DNA from: Acidobacteriota bacterium
GTDB lineage: Bacteria > Acidobacteriota > Vicinamibacteria > Vicinamibacterales > Vicinamibacteraceae
Direction: 5' to 3'
Assembly: GCA_023418055.1 (NCBI GenBank)
Contig: JAEZDP010000023.1
Location: 1 to 7,834 of the forward strand
Length of the DNA: 7,834 nucleotides
Part shown: positions 1-5,961 of the stretch, piece by piece
Position numbering within the stretch: position 1 is the first letter of the stretch
Layout: every line of letters begins with the position of its first letter
Notes under the pieces: model-generated
What the model was told of the DNA's origin: nothing
The model's input: only the letters and a program-made list of their open reading frames with translations
Database searches by the model: none
Program-made: the position numbers and the translations under genes

Positions 1-1088
1 CCGCGTTCGCTCGTCCACAGCAACGCGCGGCCCCCGTCGATCCACCGCATGTCGTCCATCACGTCGACCCACGTGGACGACGTGTCGCGGAAGAGGCGCT
101 GGACGCGACCGCTGCGGGCGTCGCCGAGCAGCACGTCGTTCTGGTTCTGCAGCCGATTGAGCTGCTGCATGACGACGGTGTCGTCGTCGACCCACTCGAG
201 CCGTGCCAGGTAGGTGTCGCGCGGATCGCCGGGGGTCTCGAGCCAACGCGTGGCGCCGCCGGCGGCCGGGACGATCCCGATGCGGACGGCGGAGTTGACG
301 GTGCCGACCTTCGGATACGGGATGTGGGTGACCTCGGGATACAAGGTGTCGGTGTTGTTGACGAGGGCGAAGCGCCCGACCTCGGTGGTGTCGAACTGCC
401 AGTAGGCGAGGTGGCGGCCGTCCGGGCTCCAGCGGAAGCCGTCGCGCACGCCGAGTTCTTCTTCGTACACCCAGTCGGAGGTGCCGTTGACGGTGGTGGC
501 CGACCCATCCGTCGTGACTGCGACGGTAGGGCCTTCGGCGAGCGGCTCCACGTACAGGTCGTTTTCGCGCACGTACGCCACGCGGGTGCTGTCGGGAGCG
601 AACTTGGCAAACATCAGCGACGCCTCTGGCGCGTCGCCGCCCAGCCTGCGCAGCCGTCCGCTCGACAGGTCGAGCACCCAGTAGTCGCCGCGCGTGTGGT
701 CGCGCCACACGCGGCGTGTGTTGGTGAACACGAGCAGGTGTCGTCCGTCGGGAGACCACGTGTAGTCGGCAATCGTCAGGCCTGCCGACGCCCCCGCGGG
801 CACGAGCCTCGTGCTGGCTACGAGCACCTGGCGTTCACCCGAGGTCGTGTCGTATCGCACGATGTCCGAACCTGCGCTACGTTCGGCGGCGCGTTCGACC
901 GTCGTGTAGCCCGAGCCATCCGGCAGCCAGCGCGCCGGACCGAACCGCGGCACCTCGTACGCGCGGTCGTCGAAGATGCGGTCGAGCGCCGCGTCGAGCG
1001 CCTGCGCACGGTTGTCCTGCTGGGCGAGCAGGAGCGGGGGCGAGCCGGCATACGCGACGAGCGTCAGGGCGAGCAGCAGGATGCGCAC
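1..1088 (-). CDS. Dipeptidyl-peptidase IV-type (S9B) exopeptidase, N-terminal propeller part; 3' end outside window
   Basis: The 362 visible codons encode the N-terminal part of a secreted serine exopeptidase of the DPP IV family, which removes X-Pro or X-Ala dipeptides from peptide N-termini. Residues 1-23 look like a signal peptide: Arg2, then a hydrophobic run ending LLLAQQ, with likely cleavage near Ala22. Propeller-type WSPDG motifs lie at 111-115 and 220-224. The stretch DWVYEEELG (205-213) matches the conserved double-Glu segment that anchors the substrate N-terminus in DPP IV, which is the strongest family evidence. The catalytic alpha/beta-hydrolase domain with Ser-Asp-His would lie beyond base 1 and is not visible. 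The start is a GTG at 1086-1088. An in-frame TAG at 1098-1100 leaves no upstream ATG, GTG or TTG, and the Shine-Dalgarno is weak. The gene begins 31 bp after egtD on the same strand and may be co-transcribed. Family assignment is firm; substrate is inferred. Confidence 0.88.
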   Translation of the reverse strand, partial: MRILLLALTLVAYAGSPPLLLAQQDNRAQALDAALDRIFDDRAYEVPRFGPARWLPDGSGYTTVERAAERSAGSDIVRYDTTSGERQVLVASTRLVPAGASAGLTIADYTWSPDGRHLLVFTNTRRVWRDHTRGDYWVLDLSSGRLRRLGGDAPEASLMFAKFAPDSTRVAYVRENDLYVEPLAEGPTVAVTTDGSATTVNGTSDWVYEEELGVRDGFRWSPDGRHLAYWQFDTTEVGRFALVNNTDTLYPEVTHIPYPKVGTVNSAVRIGIVPAAGGATRWLETPGDPRDTYLARLEWVDDDTVVMQQLNRLQNQNDVLLGDARSGRVQRLFRDTSSTWVDVMDDMRWIDGGRALLWTSER

Positions 1089-1112
1089 GCGCGTAGTCTA
1101 CCGCTTGCCTGA

Positions 1113-1129
1113 CGCGCGCTCAGCGCGCG
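1113..1129. repeat. Perfect 7-bp GC inverted repeat with the egtD stop codon as its loop
   Basis: CGCGCGC (1113-1119) and GCGCGCG (1123-1129) can pair with a 3-nt loop made of the egtD stop codon (1120-1122). No T-rich tract follows on the minus strand, so this is not a standard intrinsic terminator. It could stabilise or attenuate the mRNA between egtD and the peptidase gene, or be an accident of GC-rich sequence. Confidence 0.4.
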
Positions 1130-2109
1130 ACCAGGGTCAGCGCGAAGCGGGCCTCGTCGTCCACCCACGCGTGTCGTCTGCTGAAGCCCGCGGCCTCGAG
1201 GCTGGCAAACACCCCATCCACCGTGAACTTGTACGAGCTCTCGGACCAGATGGCCTCGCCGGCCGCCAGGGCGACCGTCAGCCCTGCCGCCGGGATGTCC
1301 ACGTCTTGTGCCCGTTCGCTGACGAGATACGACTCGATGCGCGAGGCCTCGGCGTTCCAGACGGCCCGATGGCGGAAGGCGGAGACGTCGAAGGTGGCGC
1401 CGAGCTCACGGTTCATCCGCACGAGCAGGTTGCGATTGAACGCCGCCGTCACGCCGAGCGGGTCGTCGTAGGCGCGCACGAGGTCGGCCTCGGGCTTCAC
1501 GAGGTCCACGCCCATCAGAAAGAGGTCGCCGGGCTGCAGCGCGTCGTACATCTGGCGCAGCAGGGCCGCGGCTTCGGGCGGGTGGAAGTTGCCGAGATTC
1601 GATCCGAGAAACAGCGCGAGCGTGCGGCCGTGGCCCGACTGCTCGCGGCTCACGTCGGCCAGGCCGGCCTGGTAGGTGGTCTGGTGCGTCACCACCTGCA
1701 CCGCGTGCAGTCCCGAGACGAGGCCGGCGGCGAGTACCAGCGCCGCGCGCGACACGTCCACGAGATGCACCCGCAGCGACGGTGCCTCGTCGGTGCGGGC
1801 CTGCAGCAGCGCCATCAGCTTCTCGCCGTTGCCCGGACCGAGTTCCACCAGGTCGGTGAGCGGCGCGCTGGCCTCGAGAATCGCGGCGCCATGCCGCTCG
1901 AGCAACTGACGTTCGGCACGGGTGAGGCCGTACCAGGGCAGCCGGCAGATCGCGTCGAAGAGCGCCGATCCCAGGGCGTCGTAGAGATACCGCGACGGCA
2001 GCTGTCGCGGCGAGCGGGCCAGCGACTCCACGACGTCTTCGGCAAACTGCCGCGTGGACACGTCGTCGGCTGGCGGCCGCGACGAGACCCGCGTCGTGAC
2101 AGACGTCAT
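1120..2109 (-). CDS. egtD: L-histidine N-alpha-methyltransferase (EgtD), ergothioneine biosynthesis
   Basis: A 329-residue cytosolic enzyme that uses three S-adenosylmethionines to convert histidine to hercynine, the first step of ergothioneine synthesis. Length is close to that of characterised EgtD (about 320). Visible motifs are: LYDALGSALFD (42-52); SAM-binding ELGPGNGEK (89-97); FLGSNLGNF (167-175), whose Asn174 fits the histidine-binding Asn; VDLVKP (201-206); AYDD with Tyr214, followed by AFNRNLLVRMNRELGA (223-238); and ESSYKF (290-295), whose Glu290 and Ser292 fit the residues gripping the substrate. Spacings between Asn174, Tyr214, Glu290 and Ser292 equal those I recall for mycobacterial EgtD (166, 206, 282, 284). 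Residue 260 is Ser where that alignment would put Met252. ATG at 2109 is chosen because it overlaps the egtB stop as ATGA, has a GAGGG 6 nt upstream, and begins the recognisable protein. A longer open frame upstream is egtB read out of frame. Confidence 0.95.
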   Translation of the reverse strand: MTSVTTRVSSRPPADDVSTRQFAEDVVESLARSPRQLPSRYLYDALGSALFDAICRLPWYGLTRAERQLLERHGAAILEASAPLTDLVELGPGNGEKLMALLQARTDEAPSLRVHLVDVSRAALVLAAGLVSGLHAVQVVTHQTTYQAGLADVSREQSGHGRTLALFLGSNLGNFHPPEAAALLRQMYDALQPGDLFLMGVDLVKPEADLVRAYDDPLGVTAAFNRNLLVRMNRELGATFDVSAFRHRAVWNAEASRIESYLVSERAQDVDIPAAGLTVALAAGEAIWSESSYKFTVDGVFASLEAAGFSRRHAWVDDEARFALTLVAR

Positions 2110-3467
2110 CGTCCGCCCTCGTCCACGCAGCGGAACGTCGCATAGACGTACGGGTAACGGGCGCGGAACCAGTTGCGGAACGACGGCCGCAGCAGCTCGC
2201 GCGCGGTCACCGGCGAGGCGCCTTTCATGACGAAGTGTTCGTTGTCGAAGAACTCCGCCGAATATTCGGGATACGAGGGCAGCGGCTCGAACCCGGCAAA
2301 CGGCGCGAACGGCGTGGAGGTCCACTCCCAACCATTGCCGACGAGATCGTGGACGTCCCAGGCGCTGCGGCCTGCGGGATGGCTGCCAGCGGGCTGCGGA
2401 TCCCAGGTCTCGAAGTCGAACACCCCATGCGCCGGCGTGGGCTCGTCGGCGCCCCAGGGGAACGGGCGGCTCGCGTCGTCCGGGGCCCCGTATGCCGCGC
2501 GCTGATACTGCGCCTCGGTGGGCAGCGTCGCACCGCGCCACGCGGCATAGGCGCGGGCTTCGGCCTGGCTCACGTAGACGGGCCAGGCAAGCGGCAACGG
2601 CAGGACGTCGAACATGCCGCGCCAGTACCACGTGCCTCCATCGCGCTCCCAGAACGCGGGGTGGCGTACGTGTTCGGCCTGCAGCCACGCGAAGTCTTCG
2701 GGACGCCACCACTGCGCGTCCTCGTAGCCGCCCGCCTCGACAAACGCCAGGTACGCGGCGTTGGTGACGTCGTGCTGCTCGATGCGGAAGGCCGGCACCT
2801 CCACCTCGTGTGCGCGCCTCTCGTTGTCCCAGGAGAAAGGCCGTGCGCCACGATCTACGCCCAGCGTGACGCGTCCCGCGGGCACCTCACACCAGGCCTG
2901 CGCGGGCACCGCACCGTCGGTCTGCGGACGATAGCCGGACGGGCGCCGCTTCTGGTCGAGCGGCAGCCGATGCCACATGTACATCAGCGTCTCGAGATGC
3001 GTGGCCTCGTGTTCGATGATCGTATAGACCGCTTCGCTGGCGTCGAGCAGCGGGTGCCCGGGCTGGTCGATATCGCCGTGCAGGATCGCGTCGCGCACCT
3101 GCCGGTCGGCCTCCTCGCCAAAGGCTCGGACCTCCGCGCGGCTGGGCCACAGGTCTGCCTCGTTGCCGCGTGCCCGGCGGTCGTCGGCCGACTCGTGCGG
3201 GTCGATGCCGCGCGCAAACAGCGCCTCGAGACGGGCGTCGATGCTCGGTCGTCCGAGCGCCTTCTTCACGAGCGTGTTGAAGCTGAAGGCGGGGATGTGA
3301 CCCTCGTAGAACACGATGGGGTTCCGAAGGGCGATGGGCCGCGAGAAGTACACCTCGTCGGTGACCATGTCGAAGATCTGCGTCGCCCGACGACGGTTGC
3401 GTTCGTACCAGGCGAGCAGCGCGGCGCGGTCGGCGGTGCGGACGGGCGAGGCGGTGGGGGTGGACAT
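2106..3467 (-). CDS. egtB: Hercynine-cysteine sulfoxide synthase (EgtB), non-haem iron enzyme
   Basis: A 453-residue enzyme that uses O2 and Fe(II) to form the C-S bond between the hercynine imidazole and cysteine or gamma-glutamylcysteine, giving a sulfoxide. The N-terminal DinB-like helical domain (about 15-170) carries the three-histidine iron site: His57 in YEGHIPAF, and His153 and His157 in IIEHEATHLETLMYM. The C-terminal formylglycine-generating-enzyme-like (SUMF) domain (about 190-447) shows VPAGRVTLG (195-203), LPTEAQYQRAA (315-325), LVGNGWEWTS (375-384) and RPSFRNWF (427-434). The ATG at 3467 has GGAGAG (3473-3478) 5 nt upstream. Extending further would only read the preceding gene in a wrong frame. 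The gene starts 23 bp after the oxidoreductase stop and overlaps egtD by 4 bp, so translation is probably coupled. No egtA or egtC is near, which makes free cysteine a plausible donor (inference). The identity is very secure and the donor is not. Confidence 0.95.
   Translation of the reverse strand: MSTPTASPVRTADRAALLAWYERNRRRATQIFDMVTDEVYFSRPIALRNPIVFYEGHIPAFSFNTLVKKALGRPSIDARLEALFARGIDPHESADDRRARGNEADLWPSRAEVRAFGEEADRQVRDAILHGDIDQPGHPLLDASEAVYTIIEHEATHLETLMYMWHRLPLDQKRRPSGYRPQTDGAVPAQAWCEVPAGRVTLGVDRGARPFSWDNERRAHEVEVPAFRIEQHDVTNAAYLAFVEAGGYEDAQWWRPEDFAWLQAEHVRHPAFWERDGGTWYWRGMFDVLPLPLAWPVYVSQAEARAYAAWRGATLPTEAQYQRAAYGAPDDASRPFPWGADEPTPAHGVFDFETWDPQPAGSHPAGRSAWDVHDLVGNGWEWTSTPFAPFAGFEPLPSYPEYSAEFFDNEHFVMKGASPVTARELLRPSFRNWFRARYPYVYATFRCVDEGGR
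2116..2120 (-). promoter_or_regulatory. Ribosome binding site of egtD
   Basis: GAGGG on the minus strand, 6 nt before the egtD ATG and inside the last codons of egtB. It supports the short egtD start and coupled translation. Confidence 0.6.
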
Positions 3468-3472
3468 GACAA

Positions 3473-3478
3473 CTCTCC
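3473..3478 (-). promoter_or_regulatory. Ribosome binding site of egtB
   Basis: GGAGAG on the minus strand with a 5-nt spacer to the ATG at 3467. It is the clearest Shine-Dalgarno in the window and decides the start against an 82-codon upstream extension lying in the previous gene. Confidence 0.7.
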
Positions 3479-3490
3479 AGTGGACGGCGG

Positions 3491-4843
3491 CTACAGCATG
3501 TACTTGATGTCCGACCCGCTGGTCGGATAGACGAGGCGCGTCCGCTTCAACGCCGTCGCCGACAACCCGGCCTGCATGGCCACGGCAAACACGTTGGCGA
3601 CCTCGTCGGCGCCGGGGCCGAGCAGGTGCGCCCCGACGATCTGGTCGGTGGCTTCGTCGATGAGGATCTTGAAGGCCGACGCCGGCTGCTGCAGCCGGCG
3701 CGACGACAGCCATGACGCGGTGTGCTCGTGTGTCGTCCGCACAGGGCGCCCCGCCTGTTCGGCCTCAGACGCGAGCAGACCGACGCGAGCCAGCGGGGGA
3801 ATCGTGAAAACGGCACTGGGTACGAGCGCGACGTCGGCGGTCCGCCCGGCGTCACGGAGCAGGTTGTCGGCGAGGCGTGCGCCTTCTTCCGCGGCCATCG
3901 GGGTCAAGGGTGGCGCGCCCGTCGCGGCGCAGTCGCCCGCCGCCCACACACGCGGGTTCGACGGGCTCCTGAGGTGCGCGTCCACCTGGATGCCGTCGGG
4001 CCCGAAGGCGACCTCACCGGCGGCGCAGTCGAGGTCGTCGATGTCGGGCACGCGCCCGGCGCCGTGCACCACCAGGTCCGTCTGGATGACGGACGCGTCA
4101 CTCGCGCCTTCCAGATGGACGTCGAAGCGGCCCTGCCCGCGGGGCGCCACGCGGGTGACCGAGGTGCCGAGGTGCATCTCCACGCCCAGCGCGCGGGTGC
4201 GCTCGACGAGCAGGTCCACGAGGTCGGGGTCGAACTGGCCGAGCGGACGGGGGCCCCGGTGGACGATCGACACGCGGGTGCCGGTGCGCGCCGCCACATG
4301 GGCGAATTCCATGGCGATGTAGCCCCCGCCGACGAAGGTCAGCGAGGCAGGCAGCGTCGGGAGGGCCAGGAACGCGGTGCTGTCGATGACATGACGTCCG
4401 CCGTCGAAGGGGAGGTCGGTCGGCCGGGCGCCGGTGGCGAGCACGATGGCGCGGTCGGCCTCGAGGACGTGGTCGTCCACGGCGAGCGACGTCGGGTTCA
4501 GGAAGCGCGCGGTGCCGTGCCACACGTCGATGCCGGCGGACCGGAAGCCGGCTTCGCGCGACGCGGGGACGGGATCGGTGAAGGTGCGGACGAACCGGGC
4601 GAGCGGCGGCCACGCGAGGTCGGTCGTCGCCGTGGGGCCGTGGCCCTCGAGCCGTCGCACCGCATCGACGGCCGCGGCCACCCCGACCATCACCTTCTTG
4701 GGGTCGCAGCCGCGGTTGGCGCAGGTGCCCCCGAGCGGACGCTTGTCGATGACGGCGACGCGCCAGCCGGCCCGGCGTGCGGCGGAGGCGACCGTGCCAG
4801 CCGCGGAACCCGACCCGACGACGATGAGGTCGTATGTCGGCAT
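3491..4843 (-). CDS. FAD/NAD(P)-dependent disulfide oxidoreductase, glutathione-reductase fold, atypical C-terminus
   Basis: A 450-residue flavoenzyme of the class I pyridine nucleotide-disulfide reductases (glutathione reductase, dihydrolipoamide dehydrogenase, mercuric reductase). It shows an FAD dinucleotide fold GSGSAAG (10-16); the redox disulfide Cys41/Cys46 in GGTCANRGCDPKK (38-50); ATGARP (136-141); a second dinucleotide fold VGGGYIAMEFA (171-181); FAD motif AAGDCA (301-306); and a dimerisation domain from about 340. His195, Arg196 and Arg199 after the second fold favour NADPH over NADH (inference). The C-terminus reads YPTSGSD (439-445) where classical members have HPT-x-x-E, so the His-Glu base pair is replaced. 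The ATG at 4843 has no clear Shine-Dalgarno. It is the first gene of the apparent operon, 23 bp before egtB, which makes a thiol-redox role connected to ergothioneine attractive but unproven. A generic NAD(P)H disulfide or quinone reductase role is the alternative. Confidence 0.88.
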   Translation of the reverse strand: MPTYDLIVVGSGSAAGTVASAARRAGWRVAVIDKRPLGGTCANRGCDPKKVMVGVAAAVDAVRRLEGHGPTATTDLAWPPLARFVRTFTDPVPASREAGFRSAGIDVWHGTARFLNPTSLAVDDHVLEADRAIVLATGARPTDLPFDGGRHVIDSTAFLALPTLPASLTFVGGGYIAMEFAHVAARTGTRVSIVHRGPRPLGQFDPDLVDLLVERTRALGVEMHLGTSVTRVAPRGQGRFDVHLEGASDASVIQTDLVVHGAGRVPDIDDLDCAAGEVAFGPDGIQVDAHLRSPSNPRVWAAGDCAATGAPPLTPMAAEEGARLADNLLRDAGRTADVALVPSAVFTIPPLARVGLLASEAEQAGRPVRTTHEHTASWLSSRRLQQPASAFKILIDEATDQIVGAHLLGPGADEVANVFAVAMQAGLSATALKRTRLVYPTSGSDIKYML

Positions 4844-4913
4844 TGGCGTGCTACAACCGTACCATGTCGGTCAGGCTCATCCGTGCAGGGTCGGAGGCAC
4901 CTGGGTCGACGTG

Positions 4914-4929
4914 CGCAGGTCTGACCCCA
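4914..4929 (+). repeat. 16-bp repeat, copy 1 (CGCAGGTCTGACCCCA)
   Basis: This copy is identical to the one at 4941-4956. Its core GGTCTGACC is a perfect palindrome around a central T. The complementary strand reads TGGGGTCAGACCTGCG, a sequence type I recall as dispersed in several bacterial genomes near REP-associated transposases (from memory, unverified). Confidence 0.8.
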
Positions 4930-4940
4930 CGACGACGAAT

Positions 4941-4956
4941 CGCAGGTCTGACCCCA
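4941..4956 (+). repeat. 16-bp repeat, copy 2 (CGCAGGTCTGACCCCA)
   Basis: An exact copy of the 4914-4929 unit, starting 27 bp downstream. Its final A is the first base of an ATG that opens a 7-codon frame running into copy 3. Confidence 0.8.
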
Positions 4957-4968
4957 TGACCGTCACCG

Positions 4969-4984
4969 CGCAGACCTGACCCCA
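4969..4984 (+). repeat. 16-bp repeat, degenerate copy 3 (CGCAGACCTGACCCCA)
   Basis: It starts 28 bp after copy 2 and differs only where GGTC has become GACC, the reverse complement of that half-site, so the palindrome is lost. It ends 10 bp before the DUF488 start codon. Confidence 0.7.
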
Positions 4985-4994
4985 GGGTTCCCCC

Positions 4995-5381
4995 ATGGCG
5001 CTTCGCATCGTGCAGCTCGGCTCGCCACGGCTCCCAGACGAAGGCACGCGCATCGGCACGGTGCGGCGTCCGCCACGCGGCGTGCCGAAAGACGAATTCG
5101 CCTCGGGCAACTGGTACGACGTCTGGTTCCCGACGCTGGCGCCGTCGGTCGAGACGATGACGCTCGGGCGGCAGGCGGTCGTGCCGACGGAGTGGGCGAC
5201 GTTCGTGAAGGCGTACCGCGCCGAGATGGCCCGGCCTGACGCGCGCCATGCGCTTGCGCTGCTGGCGGCGCTCTCGCTGACGGGCAACCTGTCGGTCGGC
5301 TGCTACTGCGACGACGAAGACCGGTGCCACCGGTCGGTGCTACGTGAGCTGCTCGTCGCACACGGCGCACACGTGGTGTGA
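4995..5381 (+). CDS. DUF488 family protein
   Basis: A 128-residue soluble protein. The C-terminal segment VGCYCDDEDRCHRSVLRELL (101-120), with Cys103, Cys105, Cys111, His112 and Arg113, matches the C-x-C/CHR signature of DUF488. The preceding EWATFVKAYRAEM (66-78) is also typical. The family's biochemical role is not established, and the Cys/His cluster suggests metal binding or thiol chemistry (inference). ATG 4995 is used: an in-frame upstream ATG at 4956 runs into a stop at 4977-4979, and a weak AGGG sits 7 nt before 4995. The gene is divergent from the oxidoreductase operon and converges on the membrane-protein gene, with 25 bp between the two stops. No clear terminator hairpin with a T tract was seen in that gap. 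Confidence 0.8.
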   Translation: MALRIVQLGSPRLPDEGTRIGTVRRPPRGVPKDEFASGNWYDVWFPTLAPSVETMTLGRQAVVPTEWATFVKAYRAEMARPDARHALALLAALSLTGNLSVGCYCDDEDRCHRSVLRELLVAHGAHVV

Positions 5382-5406
5382 GCCTTGGTCGACGGCGCCG
5401 CGCGCG

Positions 5407-5961
5407 TCAGCGCTGCTGCTCGCGACGTACCCACCATCCGGCCACGAGGGGCAGCGCGACAGCCTGGACGAGTGCGATCGGAAGACCGGGCGCCAGCGCC
5501 ACGCGCGCGTACGCTGCCAGAGGGCCGACCACGGCGCCGGTCGCCAGCATCACGCCCACGAACGCCAGCCGTCCGCCCACGAGCGCGGCCAGCGTCGCCG
5601 TCACCCAGCCACGCCCGAGTCGCTCACGCACGGCTCCCGCCACGCCGCCGTAGGCCGCAAGCTCGATCGTCATGGGCAGCAGGACCGCCGGCGGTGGCAT
5701 GCCCGAGAGCAGGAAGCTGACAAGAGGGGCCGCGGCGCCGACGACGAGGCCGGAGCGCCACCCGTAACAGAGGCCGGCCAGCACGACGGGCCAGTGCATC
5801 GGCAGCCAGATGCGGACGGGCAGCCCGAGCAGGTGCGCCACCGAGGGCAGGAGCCATGCGGCGGCCACGAGCAGCAGGCCCTGCGTCGTGAGAGCCCTGA
5901 CGTGGACGGCCGGCAGCGTGCGCAGGCCGACCGCGGACGTGGTGGCAGAGAAGGTGATCAC
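5407..5961 (-). CDS. Small integral membrane protein, ECF-transporter S-component-like
   Basis: A 184-residue, very hydrophobic protein with about five to six predicted membrane segments (roughly 27-45, 57-85, 92-112, 119-145 and 155-177, some possibly double). The run LPMHWPVVLAGLCYGWRSG (53-71), then SGMPP (86-90) and PMTIELAAYGGVAGA (96-110), resembles substrate-specific S components of energy-coupling-factor vitamin transporters, which bind a vitamin or precursor and dock on EcfT/EcfA. No EcfA or EcfT gene is in the window, so a shared energising module elsewhere would be needed. The substrate cannot be read from sequence. The start is a GTG at 5959-5961: no in-frame ATG lies nearby, no good Shine-Dalgarno is visible, and residues 1-24 are not obviously conserved, so the true start is uncertain. 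It is divergent from pckG across 53 bp. Confidence 0.68.
   Translation of the reverse strand: MITFSATTSAVGLRTLPAVHVRALTTQGLLLVAAAWLLPSVAHLLGLPVRIWLPMHWPVVLAGLCYGWRSGLVVGAAAPLVSFLLSGMPPPAVLLPMTIELAAYGGVAGAVRERLGRGWVTATLAALVGGRLAFVGVMLATGAVVGPLAAYARVALAPGLPIALVQAVALPLVAGWWVRREQQR

Larger units (their letters stand above)
4844..4994. promoter_or_regulatory. Divergent intergenic region between the oxidoreductase and the DUF488 gene
   Basis: These 151 bp must carry the promoters for the leftward oxidoreductase-egtB-egtD unit and the rightward DUF488 gene, since both begin here. I could not find a convincing -35/-10 pair on either strand. The region holds three copies of a 16-bp repeat. It also holds two tiny open frames: minus strand 4880-4851 (9 codons plus stop, ending 7 nt before the oxidoreductase ATG) and plus strand 4956-4979 (7 codons plus stop, ending 15 nt before the DUF488 ATG). 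Neither has a recognisable ribosome binding site. Confidence 0.5.

Noticed and set aside
1113..1129. Intrinsic terminator after egtD
   Set aside because: The stem is perfect but has a 3-nt loop made of the stop codon and no T tract after it, so it is listed only as an inverted repeat.
976..2145. 389-codon plus-strand open frame opposite egtD
   Set aside because: No recognisable domain and antisense to EgtD.
2110..2712. 201-residue N-terminal extension of EgtD
   Set aside because: It reads egtB in the wrong frame. The ATGA overlap and GAGGG site mark the real start at 2109.
2235..3530. 431-codon plus-strand open frame opposite egtB
   Set aside because: Low-complexity Arg/Gly/Val-rich antisense translation; the minus strand encodes full-length EgtB.
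3468..3713. 82-residue N-terminal extension of EgtB
   Set aside because: It overlaps the oxidoreductase coding end in another frame, and a strong GGAGAG precedes the ATG at 3467.
3722..4924. 400-codon plus-strand open frame opposite the oxidoreductase
   Set aside because: Antisense artefact; the minus strand carries FAD and NAD(P) motifs and the redox cysteine pair.
4914..4984. CRISPR array
   Set aside because: Only three 16-bp units with 11-12 bp between them, one degenerate, and no cas genes. Repeats and spacers are far too short.
5382..5406. Bidirectional terminator between the convergent genes
   Set aside because: Only short GC palindromes such as GGCGCC were seen, with no convincing stem and T tract.
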